Source: Phoronis australis
Lineage: Eukaryota; Phoronida; Phoronidae
Assembly: GCA_002633005.1 (NCBI GenBank)
Contig: NMRA01000413.1
Span: forward strand, 380,889-408,134
DNA length: 27,246 nucleotides
Direction: 5' to 3'
Part shown: positions 1 to 8,693 of the stretch, in pieces
How positions within the stretch are numbered: the stretch's first letter is position 1
How the letters are laid out: every line of letters begins with the position of its first letter
Translations under genes and position numbers: made by a program
Notes under the pieces: generated by a model
Databases searched by the model: none
Seen by the model: only the letters and a program-made list of their open reading frames with translations
What the model was told of the DNA's origin: nothing

Positions 1-267
1 GTATACGCAACGATGACTCTCAGCTCTATGTTCCTGAGATGAGACGGAATTCGGAATGACCAGAAATGAGGATTACTTTCAAAGAACGGGACTCAAATTC
101 GGATGTAATGTTACCTCTACTGAGTCCTGCCAAACTTTCAAATCAGACGTGGTTATGAGTGATTACACTCCTCAGTACATACGCGAACGGGAATATTTAA
201 TAAGACGAAATTTTTTATGTGGTTGTAGTTTTGCGTGTTACTTAAGTTGCTTACATCGCTGTAAATA

Positions 268-366
268 GGAGCCCACTATTCGGGAGGTTCACTATTTGCA
301 AGGTTCAATATTCCTAAGGTTTACTACTTCGAAGGTTCACTACTCCGAAGGTTCACTACTCCGAAA
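268..366 (+). repeat. 16-bp tandem repeat
   Basis: About five to six diverging units of AAGGTTCACTACTCCG. The last two (333-364) are identical and the earlier ones are mutated. Confidence 0.85.
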
Positions 367-947
367 ATATCTAAGATTTCGGACTGAAATTTTTATACTC
401 AGTGCAAAAATAAACGATACTTCAATTATTGAGTAGTGTACCTAAACAACGCCCAGATTTAATGCACATGCGAAATTTGCCTGCATGTCTTACGAATATG
501 GAAAAATGAGTACCTATTTGCATTTTGTAAAGAATATGAAGTAGGGATGTTAATAAATTATCAACCACGGCACGATATATTCATCGAATTCATGTCGAGA
601 TCGCATCATTTCACAATTAAAGCGACTTAAAAGTTCAGGGCCGCGACTCAACCTCATCCACCAGAACCACGCGAACTGGGAGTCGAAACTAAATGTTGTT
701 AGCAGGCTATCCTTTCCCTACCATTCTTCACGAATCCAAAGAGCCCTATTCAGTATTCTTAAATTTAAAACTGCCGTTGGTCGTCGCAGCCTTGACCGGC
801 GGGCCCCAGATGTTGTCCCAGCTTGATACAGATAATGAGTCGTTATTTAGATTCAATAATCACGATGGTCAGTGATGGGAACTGAGCTCATTTGCAATCA
901 ATGTTTTATTAACTTTTCAACTCGTGTATACCCTTTATGGTTACTAA
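367..947. other. No recognisable gene
   Basis: Probably the decayed 5' part of the gypsy element, since reverse transcriptase starts just after it. A 60-codon ORF at 693-875 has no motif I recognise. Confidence 0.4.
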
Positions 948-1530
948 ATGGACACAAATACAACGATGGCCTTCCCCATTGTCAAGTCTGATGGTGTGTT
1001 CGTAAGAATTTGTGGTGACTACAAGACAACGGTTGTCAGTCTTGCGTCTAAGCAAGACCATATTTACCCGATTCCTAGAATCCGGGACCTATTTTCTGCT
1101 GTCTCTGGCGATGTAAAATTTACTAAGCTCGACTTCTCAGTTCTCATGAGCTTATCAGTAGATTTGTTTGGACCAGGAATCCAAATCTCTCGCAACTATT
1201 AACACTCATATAGGTCTGTTTCGTTCGACCAGATTGCCGTTTGGTATCAATTCGGTAGCAAGTATTTTCCAGCGTGCCATATGGAGAATCTTGTGTCAGG
1301 CATTCCGTTGACAGTAGTGTACCAGGAAGACATTCTCATTAGCGCCAAGAATGATCGATTGTAATCATCTGCGTAATCTCGAGTGTGTTTTGTGTAGGTC
1401 GCGTGAAGCGGGTACATGTATGAGACTCCTGCGTGACAAGTGTTTTCGTCGAAAGAGGTCACTTACCTTGGACACGTACTGCATCAACTCTGGGCATTCA
1501 TACATTGCCGTAGAAAACCTGTGCGATTGT
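948..1530 (+). pseudogene. Ty3/gypsy reverse transcriptase relic
   Basis: Frame 1 gives VRICGDYK and FTKLDFS (948-1140), then a frameshift. LFRSTRLPFGINSVASIFQ follows in another frame (about 1213-1275). The catalytic YxDD box is degenerate: it reads VVYQEDILIS at about 1315-1345, so one catalytic Asp is Glu. After a further shift come weak traces of the HLRNLE and LREAG segments that normally follow. At least three reading-frame breaks are present. Confidence 0.85.
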
Positions 1531-1534
1531 TGAG

Positions 1535-1799
1535 GCACCAACACCCAATAACGTTTCCGAGTTACAATCATTCCTCGGTATGTTGAATTATTACTCTCAG
1601 TTTGTGCCTGATCATGCTACTCGATCTGCTGGCACCATTGTATCGTCTTCTTCGGAAGGTTGCGCCGTGACAGTGGGGAGACGCTGAGAATCAGTCGTTT
1701 GTGGACGCGAAGCAAGCTCTTGTGTCTCCGCCCATATGCTCGCTCATTTCCAAGTAGACGAGGATCTAGTTCTTGTGTGTGATGCTTCACCTCATGGAG
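1535..1799 (+). pseudogene. Ty3/gypsy RT-RNase H connection relic
   Basis: ELQSFLGMLNYYSQFVP at about 1558-1608 is the LGM.NYY..FIP signature of Ty3/gypsy elements. Frame breaks follow, then FVDAKQAL (about 1698-1722). The region ends in CDASPHG, the first aspartate motif of RNase H, directly at the insertion site of the miniature element. Confidence 0.8.
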
Positions 1800-2098
1800 C
1801 AGGGCTCGACGTTATTAAAATCGCCAGGTCGCATTTTGCAACCTAGCCAAAATCCCAGGTCGCATTTTCAAAATCCAGCTCGCATTCGTAAATGCCAGGT
1901 CGCAAAATTTTCCCGCCATTTTTACGCGCCAAAATAGATTTTTTAGATCATCGAGAAATTGCTCTTACTTGCAGCGTTAAATACTCACAAATTTCGGATC
2001 TCAAAATTGNGACTTGATACGAGCTGACAAAAATCTCAGCTCGCATTTCCAAATTTCAGGTCGCAAATGCGACCTGCAGCTCGTTATGTCGAGCCCTG
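1800..2098. mobile_element. 299-bp hAT-like miniature inverted-repeat element in RNase H
   Basis: It starts CAGGGCTCGAC and ends with its exact complement GTCGAGCCCTG. TGGAG stands on both sides (1795-1799 and 2099-2103). Leaving out the element and one TGGAG makes the host RNase H reading frame continuous, which proves insertion. The ends carry an array of CAGGTCGCA-type words (about 1825, 1855, 1875, 1895, 2036, 2057 and a reverse copy at 2068), probably transposase-binding subterminal repeats. CAGGG ends fit hAT, though 5-bp duplications are rarer than 8 bp in that superfamily. No coding capacity. One ambiguous base (n) lies at 2010. Confidence 0.9.
1824..2077. repeat. Subterminal CAGGTCGCA repeats of the miniature element
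   Basis: Four copies of CAGSTCGCA lie within the first 110 bp and two direct copies plus one reverse copy in the last 65 bp. The last two form a perfect palindrome, CAGGTCGCAAATGCGACCTG, at 2057-2076. Confidence 0.85.
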
Positions 2099-2475
2099 TG
2101 GAGTAGGTGCTATGCTGTCACACAAGTTCCCTGATGGCCAGGAGAAGTATTTTGCGTTCGCCTCGCGAACTTTGTCGTCCTCTGAGCGAAACTATTCGCA
2201 GATGGACAAGGAGGCGCTTGCCGTGTTATTTGGTGTTAAGTACTTTAACCAGTACCTGTACATGTATGCTCGTAACTTTGTGATATATACAAATCACAAA
2301 CCTTTATTGGGTCTGCTCCTGGAGAGTAAACCCATGCCGGAGATTACTACTCCCCGTATGCAGCGTTGGGCGATCACTTGGTCTGCATACATGTACAGCA
2401 ATCGCTTGTTGTAATTCCTGGGAAATCGAATTCCTCTGACACTGGTTGTTTGAGTCGTTTACCGCTGACCGCTGC
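2099..2475 (+). pseudogene. Ty3/gypsy RNase H relic
   Basis: Continues the domain cut at 1799: ASRTLSSSERNYSQMDKEAL then VIYTNHKPLLGLL (about 2158-2318). The usual TDHKPL has Asn in place of a catalytic Asp. After a shift at about 2394, a trace of the post-RNase H LSRLPL motif lies at about 2451-2468. The sequence then stops resembling the element. Confidence 0.85.
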
Positions 2476-2498
2476 CTGACCCGCACCCCGGCCAACCC

Positions 2499-2981
2499 GC
2501 GATCGAGAACGACCGAAAGGCGATCGAGAACGAGACCTTGCACCAAAATGGCAGACGACAGTCACGTACCCGGTGAGTTTAAGTGTCATTTTCTGCTTAA
2601 ATAGAGGCCACTTTGGTACGAATGTTACACACAGAAAAGCATCAGAGTGAAACCTTTGTTGTGGATCAGAAATAATACGTTTGCTTATTTTTTTTTTAAA
2701 ATAAAGAGCTCAGAAAGCAATGGCTTTTGGTAAAATGCCTTGCGCCTCGTAAAATCGACAATTTCTACTTCTAGTGTTATTAGCAATTCCAGGGTTCTCA
2801 AGAAGAGACGTGTGACGTTTGTAGTTTAATCGTCCCTGGTGACACCTTTGTTAGTTATGATTTGTGAAACAATTAGAGATATTTACCAATACAAGCAGGT
2901 CCTTGTGTGAGACGGCGATCGGGAACGATGTCGTTAATTCTCTATGGCGATGGTGAACGCAAGAAAAGCGATCGCGAACGT
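2499..2981 (+). repeat. Cluster of GCGATCGnGAACG words
   Basis: Copies at 2499, 2520, 2915, 2947 (one base off) and 2968. The first pair and the last pair are each 21 bp apart, close to two helical turns. They could be regulatory sites around the exon-like start, or binding repeats of a mobile element. Confidence 0.7.
2547..2573 (+). other. First-exon-like segment with splice donor
   Basis: ATGGCAGACGACAGTCACG (start at 2547; MADDSHVP) follows CACCAAA and runs into CCCG|GTGAGT, a strong consensus donor. With the C2H2 traces about 0.9-1.2 kb downstream it may be exon 1 of a decayed zinc-finger gene. No joining exon was identified. Confidence 0.35.
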
Positions 2982-3439
2982 ACATTTTTTCTCTGAATTG
3001 GCCTGAATAGTCTTTCAAGTTACGGTATTATGTCAATAATTTTAGAATAATACGGAGCCTGAATTAGTTGATGGGTTAATCATTAAATTACATTTCATCG
3101 TTTTTTCATTATTTCCAAGTGAGATTTAGTTTAACAAACATAACTGAATGCGTTTGATTTTTTCAATTGAACTGTAGCCACACGGCGAGTCCTTCAGGGT
3201 GTTAACGTCCACGCCTTCAAAAAAGAGTAGTACAACTGCTGTATGTCACAACAAGGTGTGTGTGTGCTGTGGAGTCTCGTTCAGGAACTAAGAAATCGAC
3301 TTAGTATGACCACATGGCAATAAAATACAGTGACACTACAACAAAGCAAGACCTTTACCAGCCATGTGATTGACGCGTTGCACGGGTCAAGATTTTTTTA
3401 CCCCATAGTAAAACACAGCATGAAGCATCGTGCTCAGGA

Positions 3440-3511
3440 ACCAAGTCGTTTCAGTGTCCTATCTGTGTTCAATGTTTCACGGAAAGAGTAAGCCTGGCGT
3501 GCGTTCAGTAG
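3440..3511 (+). pseudogene. Decayed C2H2 zinc-finger unit
   Basis: One open frame reads KSFQCPICVQCFTERVSLA then a stop (TAG, 3509-3511). C-x2-C, Phe and Leu match a C2H2 finger after its inter-finger linker, but the position of the first His is Val. The unit is therefore broken. Confidence 0.65.
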
Positions 3512-3675
3512 AAGCTAGGACCTACGCTAGGACCTAGCTAAAACCTAGTCAAAGTCACGTGCTCTCATTTAAAATGCAAGGCAATATCTCACGTAATCTC
3601 GCGAAGTCTTGGTTTTTAGCGATGTCCCAGCGTTACTGAACGGGAGGTGGATGTGACACTGCGTCAAAGCAGGAG

Positions 3676-3762
3676 GACACTCCTTTTTGTGGTGAATGTG
3701 GCATGTCATGCAAACAGAATGCCTCCTTCTACAGGCATAGCAAGCAGAAACGTCATGAATGA
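3676..3762 (+). pseudogene. C2H2 zinc-finger unit, last finger with stop
   Basis: TPFCGECGMSCKQNASFYRH followed by SKQKRHE and TGA gives C-x2-C-x12-H-x5-H, an intact finger pattern ending in a stop. About 165 bp of non-finger sequence with CTAGGACCTA repeats separates it from the finger at 3440. Both are probably remnants of one gene. Confidence 0.65.
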
Positions 3763-4138
3763 AAACATTAAGTCTAGTGCTGAAGGTTATTTTAATAACT
3801 TAAAAGTCACTATAGTTTATTCAGATTTACAAAGTCTGTGGTTGGTACTTGTCTGATGTGATAGTATTTTGACGTTTTGTTTTGAAGCTTTTTTCCTCAT
3901 GTTTCTTTCTATATTTGTGTTATTTCAAAAGAATCTTTAACAGAACCAGTACAGTTTTGTAATGTTTAGGTAGATCTAAATGGCCATACTAAGTGTCATT
4001 GGGCAATACTTACATACAATTGTTCTGACCAATGAGTATTTTGAATGAAAATATATATCTATGATTATTGTAGAAATTGCCTCCATTTTGTAGTTGATTT
4101 CCTGTGAGAGATTGTTATAATCAGTCCTAAATACATTG

Positions 4139-4600
4139 TGCCGTTATGATAGTCAAGAGTGCTTTAAGGAAGATGTCTGGTGGTGACGTCAACACCAAAG
4201 TGTATCGTTTTTGCTACGCTATCATAACACCCCTCATTCTGTTACGGGCAGATCTCCTGCGGAGTTACTGATGAAGCGTCGTTTGCGTGAGCGTATCGAT
4301 ATGGTGTTTCCAGGCAATTCCGAATCTTATGGATCGTGTTTTAGACAAACAGGCTAGACAGGACTGTCATGATAAGCATTCGAAATGCCGCATTTTTGCT
4401 CGTGGTGATAATGGTCTTGGCCAAAGCCGCTGGCTCTGGAACTTCGTGGTTGGAGGGAGACATTGTTCGTCCGACAGGACCTGTGTCCTATGAAGTTGTG
4501 CTAGTCGATGGGAGAACTGTTCGTCGGCACGTGTTTCAGGTAATTCAGCGTCATTACCACGTTCGTCCTGAGGATTTCAGTGTGGATTTGTACATGAGAC
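4139..4600 (+). pseudogene. Ty3/gypsy integrase C-terminal relic
   Basis: In one frame KSALRKMSGG (about 4155-4184). After a shift NTPHSVTGRSPAELLMKRRL (about 4228-4287), the NTPH..TG.SPAELL motif that follows the integrase core. A later frame carries TSWLEGDIVRPTGPVSYEV (about 4441-4497) and a VRRHV motif. Several stops and shifts separate these pieces. The catalytic core that should precede them is missing. Confidence 0.8.
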
Positions 4601-4813
4601 TGCTCGTTCTAATGGTTCTGGCGCTGTTGAGAATGCTCAGGAATTGCCGGTGCGAGTATAAGTGCCCCGCCAGACGAGAACTCATCTCAGAGAGTGCCCG
4701 ACAACCCCACCCTGCGACGTTCTACTCGTGTGTCGAAGCCGCCTGCTCGGCTGGATTTATAGGTGTTTTAGTGGGCTATTAGATTCATGTTTTAGTAATA
4801 TTATTAGTGTTAG

Positions 4814-4874
4814 AACTTTGGGGAGAGCAGTGCTATATACTGTACGAAGGAGCTTCCGGTTTCTGCCATTTTGA
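4814..4874 (+). other. Candidate polypurine tract and start of 3' LTR
   Basis: AACTTTGGGGAGAGCAG resembles the purine-rich primer site of Ty3/gypsy elements. It is followed at 4831 by TG-starting sequence (TGCTATATACTGTACG). The LTR end could not be fixed because no matching 5' copy is visible. Confidence 0.4.
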
Positions 4875-5831
4875 TGTACACACCTGTTTAGCTTGGTCTC
4901 TGAAATGCACTCCGATATACTACAGTGGACGAAGCGGTAAAATTATTTGATGCTTTCCCTCTCTAAGATGGCTCCAGTTAGCATACAAGGAGTTTCGTAG
5001 GCCATAAAATCAAATTACTTGAGGTTTAAAGTGAAATTTCTGTATAAACACTTCATAATTAAGGAAACAATCATCGGAATTAAGTAAGTCGTGTACAAGA
5101 GTTATCTTTCTTAGAAACCACTTTATAGAAAACAGGCTTGTTAGAAGTCATTTGAGATATCTTTGTAAAATGGAAATCTCCGAACAATAAATATTTATTT
5201 AAAACTCTCGATAACAGACAATTTGCGAAAACTGCCCATACACTTGTAGTACTCTGAAAAAGTAGTAAACGAAACCGAGTTAATTAAATGGCTTTCATAG
5301 AAGAAGTGACGCCAATTATTCTGGCTTCACCAACGTTAAACTTTTAAGCCATAGCCTAGCAACAATTTTCCCGTTTCATCGCTCTATCCAAAACAGTAGA
5401 ACATTTTGTTCAGCTGCTTCAGGAAGTCCTGTGAAGGGTAAGGGGGGTATGTAAAAAGATATGTACGTCGTGACATAATTATGAATGTCACAACTGTTAT
5501 TCTTCATGTCTATAGCCTTCTATATTTCACCAAGCTTACTATTAAAGTTAATGTGGGGAATTTTATTTAAATATATAGCACATTGCTTTGTCTCTCTGTT
5601 TAGCACATGGTCCCATTTTTCTATTGAATCACCAAAATTAAAGAAATTTAGAACTTTGGTTTTCGCCCTTATAGCCTGTCAATAGCTCAGTACAGTCATT
5701 CGTAATCTCGTGATTTCGTCATAGCATATTGTTGACGACAGACCGACGATGGTTTTGACTCAAGTTCTTGTCAGAAGATCTCGACATCTAAGGTATACCC
5801 TCCTGCCCTCTTGTTACAACCGCTGAATAAA
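4875..5831. other. Intergenic, no recognisable gene
   Basis: AT-rich sequence between the gypsy relic and the Ig-domain gene. A hydrophobic 66-codon ORF at 5485-5685 has no start context or family motif. The promoter of the Ig gene should lie here, but no TATA box was convincing. Confidence 0.5.
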
Positions 5832-6740
5832 ATGATGTCGGTTGTCGTGATTTGGGTGTTGGTGACAGTGGCTTGCCAGGCAATGGCGCAAGAACTCAAA
5901 ATATCATTGGAATCTAATTCTACAGTGCTCGAATTGAAACAGTTCTTGAATCTTACTTGCAGTGTGATCGTTGACATTGGCAGGACAGGCAAGATGTGGA
6001 GAAGAAATGGAATAAGTGAATACTTTATACAGAAGAAGCAAGATGAAACAAACGGGTGGCTCAACCTTAACAAAAGACATATGAGCGTTAAAAGTAAACA
6101 TTTCGAGGATGACGAGAACATAAATGTGAAGGCATTTCATTACGGCACTGTTGAAACGTTCATGAGCAGAACAGTGGTTTTAATACGCATTCGCGAAAGC
6201 GACGAAGGTTTTTATCGCTGCTTGTACAAGCCAACAAGTGACTTGGCACAGGCCTCTCCAACTGTCAAAATTGTTGTCAACAGAAAACCATACAATTTGA
6301 ATTTAGTCGCAACTGATAACCAAATGAATACAGTAAATTCAGATACCGAGAGTGGCGAGAGTTTGGCAACGGGCGTGAACCTGAAATGCACAAGCACGGG
6401 CGGGGTACCGTATAGCACTCTTGTCATCAAAGCCGGTGACAAGAAATATTGCTCTACTACACTTGTAAAAGTAGCCTGGGAAGGTGAAAAGCCGGGTTAT
6501 ATGGTGTTGCAAAGACGAGTCTCAACAACAACCACTGAACCTGATCCTTCAGAGCTGAAAGGCAAAATAGTCGTCTGCGAGGCGCGTTATAGAGGTGAGA
6601 TTGCCATAAGCACGACGCGTAAACTTGAATTTGCATCACTGAAAGAAGGGTGCTCGTCACAACTGACAGCTAACATTGCAACTTTGGCTACGATATGTAT
6701 TATTTCTATGCTTCCAACAAAGCGTAAAGTTTTTGATTAG
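5832..6740 (+). CDS. Secreted or membrane-attached protein with two Ig-like domains, single exon
   Basis: An intact 302-aa ORF from ATG-ATG at 5832/5835; an upstream in-frame TTG at 5811 is not a credible animal start. Residues 1-20 are a signal peptide (VVVIWVLVTVACQAMA). The first Ig domain runs from LTCSV (C43) to DEGFYRC (C130), a clear D-x-G-x-Y-x-C signature. The second runs from LKCTSTGG (C186) to IVVCEARY (C249), with an extra Cys at 207. The C-terminal end is a short hydrophobic run (ANIATLATICIISML) then TKRK, which suggests a short membrane segment or a GPI-type tail. It lacks introns, unusual for an animal Ig protein, and an AATAAA lies 33 bp after the stop. A cell-surface recognition or immune role is possible but unproven. 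The nearest family was not identified. Confidence 0.75.
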   Translation: MMSVVVIWVLVTVACQAMAQELKISLESNSTVLELKQFLNLTCSVIVDIGRTGKMWRRNGISEYFIQKKQDETNGWLNLNKRHMSVKSKHFEDDENINVKAFHYGTVETFMSRTVVLIRIRESDEGFYRCLYKPTSDLAQASPTVKIVVNRKPYNLNLVATDNQMNTVNSDTESGESLATGVNLKCTSTGGVPYSTLVIKAGDKKYCSTTLVKVAWEGEKPGYMVLQRRVSTTTTEPDPSELKGKIVVCEARYRGEIAISTTRKLEFASLKEGCSSQLTANIATLATICIISMLPTKRKVFD

Positions 6741-6772
6741 GAGCAACAAACCGCACAAATGTAACTCTGGAG

Positions 6773-6778
6773 AATAAA
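6773..6778 (+). terminator. Polyadenylation signal of the Ig-domain gene
   Basis: AATAAA starting 33 bp after the TAG at 6738-6740. Its closeness to the stop supports a compact, genuinely transcribed unit or an old retrocopy. Confidence 0.55.
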
Positions 6779-6909
6779 CAGTGGGAGACCAACAGCACAG
6801 AGCACTATTTAGCATAGATGAACGAGGTACCAACATCTGACCCCCAGAGCACTTAGATTCCACCTCAGAATGTACAGATATGGCTGTCTGGCGTTGTCTA
6901 GGCTATGGG

Positions 6910-7450
6910 TATGGCCCCTGGGGATCTTAAATGGGATAAAAAGGTGACCTAGATTTGATATTCTAGGTACCGGCCAAAACTGTTCTAAAACGAGCAATCG
7001 TGCTGCAGTGAGCAGCCAATGACCAATGGCAGACAAATTGCAAGCTGGAAAGGTCCGCCAGAAACCCAAAAAGCCCCACCCCCCAAAAATACGAACTACT
7101 TCAAACATCCGAGGTACCACAAAAAGTTCCATATACTGATCAATGCATGACATTGACCTTTAGTTTTCCCATCAGACAAAATACACTCTAGTTTGTGCCC
7201 GCCAGAAGCCCCAAAACATCAAAAACGGCATGCCACTGAAAATTTGAGCTAGGTTAGATATTCGAGGTGCCGGCCAAAACTAATTTAAATCGATCAATGG
7301 CGCCGCATTAAACACCGAATGACCCATGACAAACAAATTGTATTCTGGAAAGTGTCCGCCAGAAACCCACAAATGACCCCCCAAAAATGATCTAGCTCAT
7401 ATATTCGAGATACTGCAAAGTCAATTCCATATGATTCAATACATCCTACT
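6910..7450 (+). repeat. Satellite-like array, ~150-bp monomer, about four copies
   Basis: The phrase GGTACCGGCCAAAACT or a variant recurs at about 6966, 7114, 7267 and 7410, i.e. every 143-153 bp. CCGCCAGAAACCC-type words recur at about 7051, 7199 and 7356. Copies 1 and 3 resemble each other more than 2 and 4, giving a ~300-bp higher-order unit. Confidence 0.75.
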
Positions 7451-7547
7451 GTAGTAAATGGCCTATGAGAGGAGGCAGTGTGGCCTCAGTGTGATAGGTG
7501 GCTGCTTTCTTTACTCGAGGTCGTGGGTTCATTAAAAGAGTTTATAA

Positions 7548-7835
7548 CAGGGGCGGATCCAGGATTTCGATTTAGGGTGGCCAGGGCACAGGAATAACCG
7601 GAATTTTGCCACATGCGCGCGCCCAGCCTAAAATGTAAGGGATGCAGGGGTCTCGAATTTTTGTGTTTGTGGACCTTATTACTAAAAAAACTTGAGGTAA
7701 ATGGGGTTTGTTCAAGGCATGGGTGCGCGCATATGCTGGTAAGCAATTCGCACCCCGAACTGCCAACTGGTATCTGGGAGAATTTTAGGGGAGGGGGCAT
7801 GGCCTCCTTGGCCCCCTCCCCTAAATCCGCCACTG
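7548..7835. mobile_element. 288-bp CAGGGGCGGAT miniature element
   Basis: Begins CAGGGGCGGATCCAGGATTT and ends AAATCCGCCACTG, giving inverted ends of the form CAGKGGCGGAT. TATAA flanks both sides (7543-7547, 7836-7840). Near the right end is GGGGCATGGCC.CCTTGG, shared with the copy at 20125. Non-coding; hAT-like ends. Confidence 0.85.
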
Positions 7836-7840
7836 TATAA

Positions 7841-8349
7841 GATGTAATATGACTATGCCAGATAACATTTCATCATCCGTGTATAAAAGGATAAGCGGAG
7901 CGAATGAGCAGTTCATAAGTTTAGGGAGGAGTGGCGCCTTGTGGATGGAACGTAGAAGCGTTTTGTTTAAGCACGGAACTCTCCATATACCACCACTGAA
8001 AGATCGTCTGCGAAGCTCATGCAGGGAAGAAAATCGAAGACTTTGATGAACAAATTTTTCCACTGCGCTCCATCATGGCACGCGTGCGAGGAAACCAGCG
8101 TACATTTTGATCCGACTGTAAATTTTACCTGCATCGTGTGCTCAGTGTCTAATATTTATAGACGTGAATTCGTGACGTCTAGGCAGGTGGTATAAGAGAC
8201 ATTTTGTATACCGGTATGTATATTTAATTTATGGGTCATGGTGTGTAAGTAGAGCACTGTAAGCTAATGACACCTATCGGTATCAGAGTGAGTCGAGGCA
8301 GACGCCTTGACATAAAGTCACGTATATTTATGCAGCGTTTATCTTGATT
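7841..8349. other. No recognisable gene
   Basis: Between the miniature element and the presumed 3' end of GALNT. Overlapping ORFs of 65 and 80 codons on opposite strands show no motif. Confidence 0.5.
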
Positions 8350-8355
8350 TTTATT
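8350..8355 (-). terminator. Candidate GALNT polyadenylation signal
   Basis: AATAAA on the minus strand, about 200 bp past the stop codon. The hexamer is common in AT-rich DNA, so this is only a candidate. Confidence 0.4.
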
Positions 8356-8558
8356 TGATATTTCACGTAAAGAATGGACACTGGCCCACAAAAGAGTCAC
8401 ATATATCAAATATAAACATAAACTAAACAAATGGATGGCACATGGTATTCTCAAGTTCACCAAATATGGAGAAACGTTAGAGATTAAAAAAAAAAAACGG
8501 CCAACAACACAGCTTTTCAACAATTTATCTCAAAACTTAAAACGTTCAACAGAAAGTG

Positions 8559-8693
8559 TTAACTATTCGCATTTTGTCTCTTCCAGTACCAAATCTGTCT
8601 TTTGTAATTGTAACACTCGACCATAGAGATGTAATCCCCGTTTACTGATAGTTGTAAACAACGACCCGTATCCACGTGGCGTATCTGTCCTCC
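8559..8693 (-). CDS. GALNT: GALNT exon 11: ricin lectin gamma repeat and stop
   Basis: Encodes residues 599-642 and TAA (8561-8559). It reads [13 protein letters not shown], then [16 protein letters not shown], the gamma unit with the CL, C and Q-x-W pattern. The acceptor is TTTCTAG|GGAGG after intron 10 (8694-10974). In the gamma unit the CLD aspartate is Gln (CLQ), so this unit may not bind GalNAc. That is inference. Confidence 0.92.
   Translation of the reverse strand, partial: GGQIRHVDTGRCLQLSVNGDYISMVECYNYKRQIWYWKRQNANS

Larger units (their letters stand above)
2476..4138 (+). other. Foreign 1.66-kb segment replacing the integrase core
   Basis: Between the RNase H tail and the integrase C-terminal part there is no retrotransposon similarity. 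The segment holds an exon-like start (2547-2573), five copies of a GCGATCGnGAACG word, two zinc-finger scraps and AT-rich sequence. No terminal inverted repeat or target duplication was found, so the mechanism (insertion, recombination or deletion with filler) is open. The stretches 2620-2910, 2985-3400 and 3763-4138 show nothing recognisable. Confidence 0.6.
948..4870 (+). mobile_element. Degenerate Ty3/gypsy LTR retrotransposon, interrupted
   Basis: Pol-like pieces occur in the Ty3/gypsy order: reverse transcriptase (about 948-1530), connection (1535-1799), RNase H (2099-2475), integrase C-terminal part (about 4139-4600) and a purine tract with a putative 3' LTR (4818 on). Frameshifts and stops break every domain. 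The integrase zinc-binding and catalytic core are absent, replaced by about 1.66 kb of unrelated DNA. A 299-bp miniature element splits the RNase H start. Gag, protease and the 5' LTR were not recognised and may lie before position 1 or be too decayed. This is a fossil copy with no coding capacity. Confidence 0.85.

Noticed and set aside
56-268. 70-codon plus-strand ORF
   Set aside because: No domain or capsid-type motif recognisable; may be part of the decayed retrotransposon but cannot be supported.
5771-6140. Minus-strand ORFs of 116 and 78 codons
   Set aside because: Shadows of the Ig-domain gene on the plus strand.
7486-7840. ORFs of 64-115 codons on both strands
   Set aside because: They lie in the non-coding miniature element at 7548-7835.
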